Below are positions 7,303 to 16,326 of a stretch of DNA of 64,000 bases, in pieces. The translations under genes and the position numbers were made by a program. The number at the start of each line of letters is the position of its first letter. Position 1 is the stretch's first letter. The notes below the pieces were generated by a model, which saw only the letters and a program-made list of their open reading frames with translations, did not search any database and was not told where the DNA came from. Origin of the DNA: Sinorhizobium meliloti (GTDB taxonomy: Bacteria > Pseudomonadota > Alphaproteobacteria > Rhizobiales > Rhizobiaceae). Location of the stretch: contig NZ_CP141212.1 in the NCBI RefSeq assembly GCF_035610345.1, forward strand, positions 563,976 through 627,975, read 5' to 3'.

Positions 7303-7692
7303 TTAGGGATAAAGATAGAGCTGGTCCCAGTTCTCCCGCGGCACACGTTCTCCAATCTTGTATTCGAAGGACAGCACCTCAAGGTGCTCGGAATCCGTTT
7401 TGCACCTGAATGCCAGTTTGTACCAGTCGCCCTTGCTTCGGAATACCGCGCCCGTCGCCTTCATCCTGTCGCCTTTCATGACGGGATCGGAGAAGGTATA
7501 GGCGATGACCTTGTCCGGTTTGAACCGGTTCTTGTCGGCGCCGATCCGCTCCATCGCTTCCGTATCGCAACGCTGCTCCAGCCGCGTCTGGGGATCGAGC
7601 TTCTCGAATTGCCGGACGAGGGACCGGTCCATCGCTTGCGTTGGGCATGCCGCCAATGTGGCGAGGGCGAGGGCGCATGCGCGTGATTTCAT
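7303..7692 (-). CDS. DUF930 family secreted protein
   Basis: A 129-residue protein with an N-terminal signal peptide (MKSRACALALATLAACPTQA) and the DUF930 core: LDPQTRLEQRCDTEAMERI and FKPDKVIAYTFSDPVMKGD. Two cysteines in the mature part (QRCDTEA, FRCKTD) could form a disulfide. The start at 7692 is preferred over 7728 because the signal peptide begins there and ACGGAGA precedes it. It is probably periplasmic; function unknown. Confidence 0.75.
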   Translation of the reverse strand: MKSRACALALATLAACPTQAMDRSLVRQFEKLDPQTRLEQRCDTEAMERIGADKNRFKPDKVIAYTFSDPVMKGDRMKATGAVFRSKGDWYKLAFRCKTDSEHLEVLSFEYKIGERVPRENWDQLYLYP

Positions 7693-7853
7693 TCTCCGTA
7701 CCGCTCCAGATCTACAACGCGGTGGCATTCCGACTCATCGGCCTGCTTCGCGGGGTGGGGGAGTTGTCAGCATTCAGTTAAACTATGTGGCCATTCCAAG
7801 GCCGCTGCCCAAGGCCGCTGCCCAAGACCACTGCGTGCCGCGGCATGTAGACG

Positions 7854-8315
7854 CTACACCGCCGAGACGTCGATCCATTTTGCACCGGTCAGCTCGGCCA
7901 TCCGCTCCGGGCTGATATGGACGGCGGCGTTGGTCGCACCAGCTGCGGGCACGACCACGTCGAAAGCTTTGAGAGACTCGTCACAATAGACGCTGTGAGG
8001 CTTGGCGAGCCCGAAGGGGCAGACCCCGCCGACCGGATGGCCCGTTTCCGCCTCGACCTCGTCGAAGCCGAGCATGCGCGCCTTGGTTCCAAACCGCGCC
8101 TTGTATTTCTTGTTGTCGAGGCGCGCATCGCCGCGCGTGACGATCAGGATGATTTCGTCGCCCACCCGGAGCGCGAGCGTCTTGGCTATCTGCGCCGGTT
8201 CGACGCCATGGCCTTCTGCCGCGAGCGCCACGGTGGCGGTGCTCTGCTCCAGCTCGATGACGTCGATGTCCGGTGCGTGCCGGGAAAAGAACTGTTTGAC
8301 GGAAGCGAGGCTCAT
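7854..8315 (-). CDS. YbaK/EbsC family aminoacyl-tRNA deacylase
   Basis: A 153-residue single-domain protein of the YbaK/ProRS-editing superfamily. The segment AKTLALRVGDEIILIVTRGDARLDNKK and the later GHPVGGVCPFGL loop are conserved substrate-pocket features. Relatives remove misacylated Cys or Ala from tRNA-Pro. It stands alone, convergent with nothing obvious. Start at 8315 has only a weak ribosome-binding site, but the N-terminus aligns with the family. Confidence 0.85.
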   Translation of the reverse strand: MSLASVKQFFSRHAPDIDVIELEQSTATVALAAEGHGVEPAQIAKTLALRVGDEIILIVTRGDARLDNKKYKARFGTKARMLGFDEVEAETGHPVGGVCPFGLAKPHSVYCDESLKAFDVVVPAAGATNAAVHISPERMAELTGAKWIDVSAV

Positions 8316-8393
8316 TTCGGCAATCTGTAGTTTGGATCAAATTTGCGTCGGCGCGGCACAGGGCTAAAAACCGCCGTTCAGGCGCGGCACATT

Positions 8394-8582
8394 TCAGTCG
8401 TCGTTCGAAGCATCGAGATCTTCGGGACGCATCCCTTCCTGCTGCGACGGCAGGTAGCCGTTGCTTGCGAACCAGGTTTCGAGGATGGTGGAGATCGCCT
8501 GTTCGCGCGTCAGGGTGCCGGGGTGGTCCGCGATGTAGGACTTGAGCGCGTCCTCGATCTTTTCCGCGTAGAGTTCGGTCAT
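8394..8582 (-). CDS. Conserved hypothetical 62-residue protein
   Basis: A 62-residue acidic protein (MTELYAEKIEDALKSYI...) with good GGAGG spacing before the start. It looks helical and soluble, with no signal peptide or cysteine motif. I recognise no family. The upstream ribosome-binding site, typical codon use and gene-like spacing support it as real. Confidence 0.6.
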   Translation of the reverse strand: MTELYAEKIEDALKSYIADHPGTLTREQAISTILETWFASNGYLPSQQEGMRPEDLDASNDD

Positions 8583-8652
8583 TTTCGCCTCCGCTCGTTG
8601 GCTTGCGATGGCCGGTCCGCGTTTGGCGCGGACCGTATGGGGGTAACGCGGA

Positions 8653-8907
8653 TCAGGCCTGTTTGACGACGCGAATCAGCACCAAAAGGATCACGGCTCC
8701 GATCGTCGAGTGAATAATGGCAGAAAAGATGCCGGTGCCGATGCTGATCCCGATGGCCGGGAAGAGAAGGCCGGCGATGAAGGCGCCGACGATGCCGATC
8801 ACGATATTCCCGAGCAGACCGAAGCCGCCTCCGCTGACGATCAAACCGGCAAGCCAGCCTGCAACCGCGCCGACGATCAGGAATACCAGAATGCTTTCAA
8901 TGCCCAT
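8653..8907 (-). CDS. GlsB/YeaQ/YmgE family stress-response membrane protein
   Basis: An 84-residue integral membrane protein with three hydrophobic helices and the signature GAVAGWLAGLIVSGGGFGLLGNIVIGIVGA (about 13-42) of the transglycosylase-associated/GlsB family. GAGAGGGTG precedes the ATG. Members are small inner-membrane proteins often induced by general stress; molecular function is not established. Confidence 0.88.
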   Translation of the reverse strand: MGIESILVFLIVGAVAGWLAGLIVSGGGFGLLGNIVIGIVGAFIAGLLFPAIGISIGTGIFSAIIHSTIGAVILLVLIRVVKQA

Positions 8908-9015
8908 GAATCACCCTCTCGTTGTATCTGAGGAGAGGATAAACCATGTTTTCGAATGCGATAGAAGTCGCGCATCGTATTTTTGACGGCGGGGAATGCC
9001 TTCTTCGCCGCCGCC

Positions 9016-9049
9016 GCGACTTTCTCCCCTTCTGGCAGGGAGAAGTCGC
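9016..9049. repeat. Palindromic intergenic element
   Basis: GCGACTT-CTCCC pairs with GGGAG-AAGTCGC around a loop, just beyond the rhaI stop on the minus strand. The same CTTCTCCCC/GGGGAGAAG core occurs between rhaS and rhaT, so it looks like a copy of the mosaic palindromic repeats common in rhizobial intergenic DNA. It could also act as the rhaDI transcript terminator. Confidence 0.55.
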
Positions 9050-9061
9050 TGCCGGCGCGGT

Positions 9062-10354
9062 TCAGACGATGCCGCCGCCGCCGCCGGCGACTGCAGGACG
9101 CTCGGCTGCCACCCTGGCGCGGTAGCCGCTTGCCCGGTAGGCGGAAACCGGCGCAATGGCGCCGCCATTTTCCAGACGGGCCATGGCGAGGATGGGCTCG
9201 ACGTCGGTCCGGAAGGCAGTCTTCAGTGTTTCTGATGCCATCAGCGCATCGTTCTCCTCCTGATAGCCTGCAAGTGCGTTACGGTCGACGATCAGCGCCT
9301 GAGCATAGGCACGGCCGACCTCCATGGCGCTCGTCATCAGGCTTTCGATCGGATCCGTCACGTTATGGCTCTGGTCGAGCATATGGGCCGGATCGAAACC
9401 GTCCGCGGCGCGTGTCTCCGCATCGACGAGCTCGTTGAAAACGAGGAACAGGCGGTAGGGGTCGATCGATCCGGTGTCGAGATCGTCGTCCCCGTATTTC
9501 GAATCGTTGAAATGGAAGCCCCCGAGCTTCTTGAACTGGATCAGCCGGGCGACGATCATCTCGATGTTGACGTTCGGTGCGTGGTGCCCGAGGTCGACGA
9601 GGCAGAGGGCCTTGGGCCCGAGTTCCTGTGCGATCAGGTAGTTCGTGCCCCAATCCTGCACGACCGTCGAATAGAAGGCCGGCTCGAACATCTTGTGCTC
9701 GGTGAAGATGCGCCAATCATCCGGAAGCGCCGCGTAAACCGCCTTCATCGAGTCGAGATAGCGTTCGAACGCCCGGGTGAAATTGCTCTGGCCGGGGAAG
9801 TTGGAGCCGTCGCCGATCCAGACGGTCAGTGCCTTGGAGCCGAGCGCTTTGCCGATCTCGACGCATTCGAGATTATGCTCGATCGCCTGGCGTCGGGTCG
9901 CGGAATCGGTGTGGGAGAGGGAGCCGAACTTGTAGGAATGCGCCTGGCCGGGCGCATCCGAGAAGGTGTTCGAGTTCATCGCGTCGAAGCTCAAGCCGAG
10001 CGCCGTGCCCTTCTCCTTCAGGGCCCCAAGATCGGAGACCTTGTCCCAAGGGATATGGAGCGACACGGCCGGCGTCGCCCGCGTCAATTGCTGGATGACG
10101 GCGCAGTCTTCAAGCTTGTCGAAGATATTGCGCGGCTCGCCGGGGCCGGGGAAGCGGGCAAAGCGCGTGCCGCCGGTGCCGACGCCCCAGGAGGGGACGG
10201 CAACGCCGTAGGCCGCGACCTTGGCCTTCACCGCATCGATATCGATGCCGCGGCGGGCGAGCCGCTCGCCCAGGCTTTCGTAGTCGCGCGTGAGACCGTC
10301 CCGGCGGCTTGCATTCTCTAAATCGAAGACGGATGTGCTGATCATCAGGGTCAT
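9062..10354 (-). CDS. rhaI: L-rhamnose isomerase (rhizobial type)
   Basis: A 430-residue TIM-barrel sugar isomerase converting L-rhamnose to L-rhamnulose with divalent metal. Segments such as FTEHKMFEPAFYSTVVQDWG, LVDLGHHAPNVNIEMIVARL and GGFHFNDSKYGDDDLDTGS supply the metal-binding His, Asp and Glu residues of the Pseudomonas stutzeri/rhizobial isomerase type, not the E. coli RhaA type. The start at 10354 has GGGAGGC spaced 4 nt upstream and lies 13 nt after the rhaD stop; a longer frame from 10405 would overlap rhaD. Confidence 0.9.
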   Translation of the reverse strand: MTLMISTSVFDLENASRRDGLTRDYESLGERLARRGIDIDAVKAKVAAYGVAVPSWGVGTGGTRFARFPGPGEPRNIFDKLEDCAVIQQLTRATPAVSLHIPWDKVSDLGALKEKGTALGLSFDAMNSNTFSDAPGQAHSYKFGSLSHTDSATRRQAIEHNLECVEIGKALGSKALTVWIGDGSNFPGQSNFTRAFERYLDSMKAVYAALPDDWRIFTEHKMFEPAFYSTVVQDWGTNYLIAQELGPKALCLVDLGHHAPNVNIEMIVARLIQFKKLGGFHFNDSKYGDDDLDTGSIDPYRLFLVFNELVDAETRAADGFDPAHMLDQSHNVTDPIESLMTSAMEVGRAYAQALIVDRNALAGYQEENDALMASETLKTAFRTDVEPILAMARLENGGAIAPVSAYRASGYRARVAAERPAVAGGGGGIV

Positions 10355-10367
10355 CGGAGCCTCCCGG

Positions 10368-12467
10368 TCAGCGGGTGAAGGACTGGGCATTGCCCGCGTC
10401 GACATTGACGATATTGCCGGTGGATTTCGCCGACATGTCGGAAGCCAGGAAGTAGATCGCCTCGGCGATATCTTCCGGGAAGACGCTGAGCTTCAGCATC
10501 GAGCGTTCGCGGTAATGCGCCTCCAGCTCGTCGACGTCCATCTTGTAGGCAGCTGCGCGCTGCTCCTTCCATTCGCCGGTCCAGATCTTGGAGCCGCGCA
10601 GAACCGCGTCGGGATTGACCACGTTCACGCGGATCTGCGCCGACGCCCCCTCGAGCGCCAGGCAGCGGGCGAGATGGATCTCGGCCGCCTTGGCCGTGCA
10701 ATAGGCCGACGCGCCGGGCGAGGCCGCAAGCCCGTTCTTGGAGGCGACGAAAACGACATTGCCGCCGGCCTTCTGGTTGCGGAAGATGCGGAAAGCCTCG
10801 CGCGAGACCAGGAAGTAGCCGGTCGCGAGAATGTCCATGTTCTTGTTCCAGAGCGCCAGCGTCGTGTCCTCCACCGCCGCCGACGTGGCGAGGCCGGCAT
10901 TGGAAACGAGAATATCGAGGCCGCCGAAGGCGAGGAGCGCGTCCCCGAAGCCCGATTCGACGGCCGCCTCGCTCGTGACGTTCATGTTGACGGAGCGGAC
11001 GAAGTCCTTGCCGTAGCGGGTGGAAAGCTCGGTCTGAGCCGCTTCGAGCGCCGTCTCGTCGATATCGGCAAGCACCACGCAGGCGCCCTCCTGCATCAGC
11101 CGGTTGGCCGTCGCCTTGCCGATCCCGCCGGCGCCTCCGGTGACGAGCGCGATGCGCCCGGCTAGGCTCTTCGGCTTCGGCATGCGCTGCAGCTTGGCTT
11201 CTTCGAGCAGCCAGTATTCGATATCGAATGCTTCCTGCTCCGGCAGCCCGACATAGGTCGATACGCCGGACGCGCCGCGCATCACATTGATCGCATTGAC
11301 GTAAAACTCGGCCGAGATGCGCGCCGTCGCCTTGTCCTTGGCGAAGGTGACCATGCCGACGCCGGGCACCAGATAGACGACCGCGTTCGGATCGCGCATG
11401 GCCGGGCTGTCGGCGCGCTTGCAGCGCTCGTAATAGGCAGCGTAGTCGGCGCGATAGGTGGCGATCGCCTCGGGCAGGCCCGCAAGGGTTTTTCCGACAT
11501 CCGGCTGCGTCGGGTCGAAATCGACGACCAGCGGTCGGATCTTGGTGCGAAGAAAGTGATCGGGGCAGCTCGTGCCGAGCGCCGCCAGCGGCTCGAGGCT
11601 GGTCGAGGTCACGAAGTCGAGCACCGCCTGACTGTCGTCGAAATGACCGACCTTGCTTTCCCCGGCGCTGATGAGACCGCGGATCACCGGCATCAGCTTC
11701 CTGGCGATCGCGGCGCGATCGGTGGCGGCGAGCACCGGTTTGGACCGACCGCCGAAGGCGGGGCCCGTGTTCTCGGTCTCGAACCAGGCGATGGCGCGGT
11801 TGATGATCTCGATCGTGGTCTCGTAGGCCTCCTTCGCCGTGTCGCCCCAGGTGAAGAGGCCGTGGCTTTCGAGCACGACGCCGCGCGCATCCGGGTTTTC
11901 CTTGCAGAACTTTTCAAGCCAGAGGCCGAGCTCGTAGCCGGGCCGTTTCCACGGCAGCCAGCCGATCTCGTCGCCGAAGATCCTGCTCGTCAGTTCCCTG
12001 CTGTTCTTCGAGGCGGCGATGGCGATGATCGCATCCGGATGCATGTGATCGACATGCGGCTTCGGAACATAGGCGTGTAGCGGCGTGTCGATCGAGGCGG
12101 CGCGGGGGTTGAGGTTGAAAGTGCAGTGCGGCAGGTAGCCGACCATCTCGTCTTCGAATTCGACGCCGCGATAAATGCCCTTCAGCGCGCGGAGCTTGTC
12201 CATATAGAGGGTGGAGAAGCCGTCCATCTTGATCGTGCCGACGTCGCCGCCGGAGCCCTTGACCCAGAGGACCTCGACCATTTCGCCGGTCAGCGGATCT
12301 TTTTCCATGACCTTGGCGGAGGTATTGCCGCCGCCGTAATTGGTGATCCGCTTGTCCGATCCGAGGAGGTTCGAGCGGTAGAGGAGCTTTTCCGGCTCGG
12401 TCATTCCTGCCGCCTTGCCCTCATCCCAAAGATTGGCAAGGCGCGCGCCCTGGTGCTTGTCGAGCAT
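10368..12467 (-). CDS. rhaD: Bifunctional rhamnulose-1-phosphate aldolase / short-chain dehydrogenase
   Basis: A 699-residue fusion. The N-terminal part (to about 400) is a class II aldolase with HVDHMHPDAIIAIAA metal-site histidines; the C-terminal part is a short-chain dehydrogenase with VTGGAGGIGKATA nucleotide-binding and YCTAKAA catalytic motifs. It cleaves L-rhamnulose 1-phosphate and then acts on L-lactaldehyde. GGGAGGAG precedes the ATG at 12467. It is the first gene of rhaDI, divergent from the regulator rhaR. Confidence 0.93.
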   Translation of the reverse strand: MLDKHQGARLANLWDEGKAAGMTEPEKLLYRSNLLGSDKRITNYGGGNTSAKVMEKDPLTGEMVEVLWVKGSGGDVGTIKMDGFSTLYMDKLRALKGIYRGVEFEDEMVGYLPHCTFNLNPRAASIDTPLHAYVPKPHVDHMHPDAIIAIAASKNSRELTSRIFGDEIGWLPWKRPGYELGLWLEKFCKENPDARGVVLESHGLFTWGDTAKEAYETTIEIINRAIAWFETENTGPAFGGRSKPVLAATDRAAIARKLMPVIRGLISAGESKVGHFDDSQAVLDFVTSTSLEPLAALGTSCPDHFLRTKIRPLVVDFDPTQPDVGKTLAGLPEAIATYRADYAAYYERCKRADSPAMRDPNAVVYLVPGVGMVTFAKDKATARISAEFYVNAINVMRGASGVSTYVGLPEQEAFDIEYWLLEEAKLQRMPKPKSLAGRIALVTGGAGGIGKATANRLMQEGACVVLADIDETALEAAQTELSTRYGKDFVRSVNMNVTSEAAVESGFGDALLAFGGLDILVSNAGLATSAAVEDTTLALWNKNMDILATGYFLVSREAFRIFRNQKAGGNVVFVASKNGLAASPGASAYCTAKAAEIHLARCLALEGASAQIRVNVVNPDAVLRGSKIWTGEWKEQRAAAYKMDVDELEAHYRERSMLKLSVFPEDIAEAIYFLASDMSAKSTGNIVNVDAGNAQSFTR

Positions 12468-12553
12468 GTCGAACTCCTCCCGCTGATCTGGCTGCCGCAA
12501 CTTGGAACCGCGGCCCTATGATTGGCACCAGATCACACGGTGATTACCCCGGT

Positions 12554-12624
12554 GTCAATCAAAAACGATCAAAAACTTTCATGATGCGCCGCACAATGAA
12601 AAAACATGATTGGTTGTGATTGAC
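12554..12624. promoter_or_regulatory. Inverted repeat between rhaD and rhaR, candidate RhaR operator
   Basis: GTCAATCA (12554-12561) and TGATTGAC (12617-12624) are exact inverted half-sites about 55 bp apart in the divergent promoter region, with AATCAAAAACGATCAAAAA beside the first. DeoR-family regulators typically bind such spaced repeats to control divergent sugar operons. Inference from position and symmetry. Confidence 0.5.
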
Positions 12625-12668
12625 AATGCTCGGAAGGGATGGAAGCATGCGGAGCATCGGAGGAGCGC

Positions 12669-13481
12669 ATGCACGAGAAAGAAAGACACAGGATCATCCT
12701 GTCGGCGGTGCAGGAAAAGCCGGTCGCAACCGTGCCTGAACTGGTCGATCTCACCGGCAGTTCGGAGGCGACGATCCGCCGCGACATCGCGGCACTGCAT
12801 GTGCAAAAGCGGCTGCGCCGTGTCAGGGGCGGTGCCGAAGCGATCAACCCTCCGCAGTTCGTAGGCCTTGCCGGCCGCCCCTTCCGAGTGAACGAAGGCC
12901 TGCATGCGCGGGAGAAGCAGGCGATCGCCCGGGAAGCGGTGGCGCTTTGTCAGGACGGCGAACCGATCATCATCAATGGCGGCACCACGACCTTTCAGAT
13001 GGTGCATTTCCTCGCCAATCGCCGGATGCAGGTCTTCACCAATTCCTTCCCGATCGCCGAGCACCTGCTCAAGCATTCCAAGAACACCGTCATGCTGTCG
13101 GGCGGGACGATCTATCGCGAGCAGAACATCATATTGAGCCCCTTCGAGAACGACGTGACGCGCAACTTCTATGCGCGGCGCATGTTCATGGGAGCGCAGG
13201 GGCTGGGGCCTCTCGGGCTGATGGAGGCCGATCCGCTCCTGATCCAGGCTGAGCAGAAGCTGATCGACCAGGCCGACGACCTCGTCGTGCTCGTCGATTC
13301 CTCGAAATTTCACAGGCGATCGAGTCTCATTCTGTGCGGTCTCAAGCGCATCGCCACCGTCATTACCGATTCGGGTATCGAGGACAGACATGCCTCGATG
13401 CTTGAAAATGCCGGCGTCAGCCTGATCGTCGCCGCTCAGAGCGCCAAGGCCGACGCCGAAAAGGCTTCGACACCCGCATGA
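12669..13481 (+). CDS. rhaR: DeoR-family transcriptional regulator of rhamnose genes
   Basis: A 270-residue protein with an N-terminal DeoR helix-turn-helix (VPELVDLTGSSEATIRRDIAALH) and the C-terminal sensor domain carrying GGTTTFQM phosphate-sugar loop and LVDSSKFHRRS. The start at 12669 is chosen over 12639 because GGAGGAG lies 5-11 nt upstream. It is divergent from rhaDI and heads rhaRSTPQUK, so it probably represses both until a rhamnose intermediate accumulates. Confidence 0.92.
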   Translation: MHEKERHRIILSAVQEKPVATVPELVDLTGSSEATIRRDIAALHVQKRLRRVRGGAEAINPPQFVGLAGRPFRVNEGLHAREKQAIAREAVALCQDGEPIIINGGTTTFQMVHFLANRRMQVFTNSFPIAEHLLKHSKNTVMLSGGTIYREQNIILSPFENDVTRNFYARRMFMGAQGLGPLGLMEADPLLIQAEQKLIDQADDLVVLVDSSKFHRRSSLILCGLKRIATVITDSGIEDRHASMLENAGVSLIVAAQSAKADAEKASTPA

Positions 13482-13595
13482 AGCATGGGGAGAGGAGCTG
13501 ATGTCCCGAGCTTCCGGGTGAAGATCGGGAAATGATTGTTCGGGCAGGAAGACGCAGCCACTCCGGATGCGGGCCCATGGGAGGAGAGAAAAACG

Positions 13596-14585
13596 ATGAA
13601 AGTCCTAAAATCATTGATGGTGACGGCCGCCGTCGCCGTGGCGCTGATGGCAAACGCCGCTCATGCGGAGAACAAGAAGATCGCCCTTGTCGTTAAGGCA
13701 TTGGGCATCGGCTTCTTCGAAGCGGCCAACAAGGGCGCTCAGGAAGCGGCCAAGGAACTCGGCGACGTCGAGATCATCTATACCGGCCCGACCTCGACGA
13801 CGGCCGAAGGCCAGATCGAAGTGATCAACTCGCTGATCGCCCAGAAAGTCGATGCGATCGCGGTTTCTGCCAACGACACGGACGCGCTCGTCCCCGCGCT
13901 GAAGAAGGCGATGGACCGCGGCATCAAAGTCATCTCCTGGGATTCGGGTGTGGCCAAGGAAGGCCGCCTGATGCATCTCAATCCGTCCTCGAGCCCGCTG
14001 ATCGGCAACATGATCATCAAGCTCGCCGCCGACAATCTGCCCGAAGGCGGCGACGTCGCAGTGCTCTCGGCCTCCGCAACGGCGACCAACCAGAATACGT
14101 GGATCGCCGAAATGAAGAAGGTCCAGGGCAACTACAAGGGCATCAATGTGGTCGCCACCGTCTATGGCGACGACCTGGCCGACAAGTCCTATCGCGAGAC
14201 GCAAGGGCTCATCCAGTCCCATCCGAACCTGAAGGCCATCATAGCGCCGACCTCCGTCGGCATCGTCGCCGCGGCGCAGGCCGTGACCGACGCCGGCAAG
14301 ATCGGCCAGATCAACGTCACCGGTCTGGGCCTTCCCTCCGAAATGGCCGGACACGTGAAGTCCGGCGCCTCGAAGTCCTTCGCCATCTGGAATCCGATCG
14401 ACCTCGGCTATTCGGCAACGATGATCGCCTACGACCTCATCAACGGTGCCGAAGCCAAGCCCGGCGCGGAACTCAAGATGGGCCGCATGGGCATGGTCAA
14501 GCTCGACGAGAACAACGAAGGCGCCATGGCCGACCCGTTCGTCTATGATGCCTCGAACGTCGAGGAATTCGCGAAGATCTTCTGA
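13596..14585 (+). CDS. rhaS: Rhamnose ABC transporter substrate-binding protein
   Basis: A 329-residue periplasmic binding protein of the sugar CUT2 type. It has a classical signal peptide (MKVLKSLMVTAAVAVALMANAAHA), the paired lobes with KKIALVVKALGIGFFEAANKGAQEAA and a DAIAVSANDTDALVPALKKA segment. GGGAGGAG precedes the ATG at 13596. In this operon type RhaS binds rhamnose for the RhaT/P/Q importer. Confidence 0.92.
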   Translation: MKVLKSLMVTAAVAVALMANAAHAENKKIALVVKALGIGFFEAANKGAQEAAKELGDVEIIYTGPTSTTAEGQIEVINSLIAQKVDAIAVSANDTDALVPALKKAMDRGIKVISWDSGVAKEGRLMHLNPSSSPLIGNMIIKLAADNLPEGGDVAVLSASATATNQNTWIAEMKKVQGNYKGINVVATVYGDDLADKSYRETQGLIQSHPNLKAIIAPTSVGIVAAAQAVTDAGKIGQINVTGLGLPSEMAGHVKSGASKSFAIWNPIDLGYSATMIAYDLINGAEAKPGAELKMGRMGMVKLDENNEGAMADPFVYDASNVEEFAKIF

Positions 14586-14632
14586 GCGTCACGAGGAGGC
14601 GGCGTCCGCCCCTCATTCTGCCTGCCGGCCAC

Positions 14633-14711
14633 CTTCTCCCCGTTCTGACGGGGAGAAGCGACGTGCGGCAATCTTCTCCTATCCCTCTCCCCGCGAGCGG
14701 AAAGAGGGATA
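14633..14711. repeat. Mosaic palindromic intergenic element between rhaS and rhaT
   Basis: Two adjacent hairpins: CTTCTCCCCG/CGGGGAGAAG (14633-14658) and TATCCCTCT/AGAGGGATA (14680-14711), framed by CCTGCC and GGCAGG. The form fits the rhizobial intergenic mosaic repeats (RIME-like). Its position after the binding-protein gene could also stabilise the rhaS message relative to the rest of the operon. Confidence 0.6.
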
Positions 14712-14775
14712 GGGATAGGGGGCAGGCTCATGCGATCGAGGACTTGGCCGCCATCCAATTGAAACGACCGAACTG

Positions 14776-16326
14776 GTGGATCCACTCTTGTTGCAGGACA
14801 CAACCACATCGCGGATGAAGCCCGCCATTGCGCTTGAGGGCATATCGAAGTCCTTTCCGGGCGTGCGCGCTCTTTCCGATGTCTCGCTCGCCCTCTATCC
14901 CGGTTCGGTGACGGCGCTCGTCGGCGAGAACGGCGCCGGCAAGTCGACGCTGGTCAAGATACTGACCGGCATCTATCAGCCCGATGCGGGCAGCATCCGG
15001 CTCGGCGACACGGAGACCATCTTTCCGACCGCCCTTGCTGCGTCCCGCGCCGGGGTCACGGCAATTCATCAGGAGACGGTGCTCTTCGACGAGCTCTCCG
15101 TCGCGGAAAACATCTTTCTCGGCCACGCTCCGCGCAACCGGTTCGGCCTCATCGACTGGAAGAAGCTCAACGCCGACGCTCAGGCCCTGTTGCGCCGCGC
15201 GGGCGCCGATTTCGACCCGACCATCCGCCTGCGCGATCTCGGCATCGCCAAGAAGCATCTGGTCGCGATCGCCCGGGCGCTCTCGGTCGATGCGCGCGTC
15301 GTCATCATGGACGAGCCGACGGCCGCTCTGTCGCACAAGGAAATTCACGAGCTCTACGAACTGATCGAGCGGCTCAAGGCCGACGGCAAGGCCATCCTGT
15401 TTATCAGCCACAAATTCGATGAGATATTCCGCATCGCCGACCGCTACACCGTCTTTCGCGACGGAGCGATGATCGGCGAAGGGCTGATCGCCGACGTCAG
15501 CCAGGACGATCTCGTCCGCATGATGGTCGGCCGCGCCGTCGGCTCCGTCTATCCGAAGAAGGAGGTGACGATCGGTCAGCCGGTGCTTACCGTTTCCGGT
15601 TATCGCCACCCGACCGAATTCGAGGACATCAACTTCGAACTCAGGCGCGGCGAGATCCTCGGTTTCTATGGCCTTGTCGGCGCCGGGCGTTCGGAATTCA
15701 TGCAGTCGCTGATCGGCATTACCCGCCCGTCCGCCGGTGCCGTGAAACTCGACGGCGAGGTGCTGGTCATCCGCAGCCCGGCGGAGGCGATCCGCGCCGG
15801 CATCGTCTATGTGCCGGAAGAGCGCGGACGGCAGGGAGCGATCATCGGCATGCCGATCTTCCAGAACGTCACGCTGCCCTCGCTTTCACAGACCTCGCGC
15901 TCGGGCTTCCTGCGGCTTGCCGAGGAATTCGCGCTGGCGCGCGAATACACCTCCCGGCTCGATCTGCGGGCCGCCGCGCTGGATCAGGACGTCGGCACGC
16001 TTTCCGGCGGCAACCAGCAGAAGGTGGTCATCGCCAAGTGGCTCGCCACCCGGCCGAAGGTCATCGTCCTCGACGAGCCGACCAAGGGCATCGACATCGG
16101 CTCCAAGGCGGCCGTTCATGCCTTCATGAGCGAGCTTGCGGCGCAAGGTTTGAGCGTCATCATGGTTTCCTCGGAAATTCCCGAGATCATGGGGATGTCG
16201 GACCGCGTCATCGTCATGCGCGAGGGGCGCGTCGTCGGAAGATACGAGCGGTCGGAACTGACCGCCGAGAAGCTGGTGCGCGCCGCAGCCGGCATAGAAA
16301 CGCAAGCCGATGGGAGGGCCGCATGA
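14776..16326 (+). CDS. rhaT: Rhamnose ABC transporter, duplicated ATP-binding subunit
   Basis: A 516-residue protein with two ABC modules, as in CUT2 sugar importers. The first has GENGAGKST (Walker A) and VVIMDEPTAALS (Walker B) with a degenerate signature; the second lacks a standard Walker A but has LSGGNQQKVVIAKWL signature and VIVLDEPTKGID. Start is uncertain: GTG at 14776 gives the coordinates, while ATG at 14815 (MKPAIALEG) would also fit; neither has a clear ribosome-binding site. Its end overlaps rhaP. Confidence 0.88.
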   Translation: MDPLLLQDTTTSRMKPAIALEGISKSFPGVRALSDVSLALYPGSVTALVGENGAGKSTLVKILTGIYQPDAGSIRLGDTETIFPTALAASRAGVTAIHQETVLFDELSVAENIFLGHAPRNRFGLIDWKKLNADAQALLRRAGADFDPTIRLRDLGIAKKHLVAIARALSVDARVVIMDEPTAALSHKEIHELYELIERLKADGKAILFISHKFDEIFRIADRYTVFRDGAMIGEGLIADVSQDDLVRMMVGRAVGSVYPKKEVTIGQPVLTVSGYRHPTEFEDINFELRRGEILGFYGLVGAGRSEFMQSLIGITRPSAGAVKLDGEVLVIRSPAEAIRAGIVYVPEERGRQGAIIGMPIFQNVTLPSLSQTSRSGFLRLAEEFALAREYTSRLDLRAAALDQDVGTLSGGNQQKVVIAKWLATRPKVIVLDEPTKGIDIGSKAAVHAFMSELAAQGLSVIMVSSEIPEIMGMSDRVIVMREGRVVGRYERSELTAEKLVRAAAGIETQADGRAA

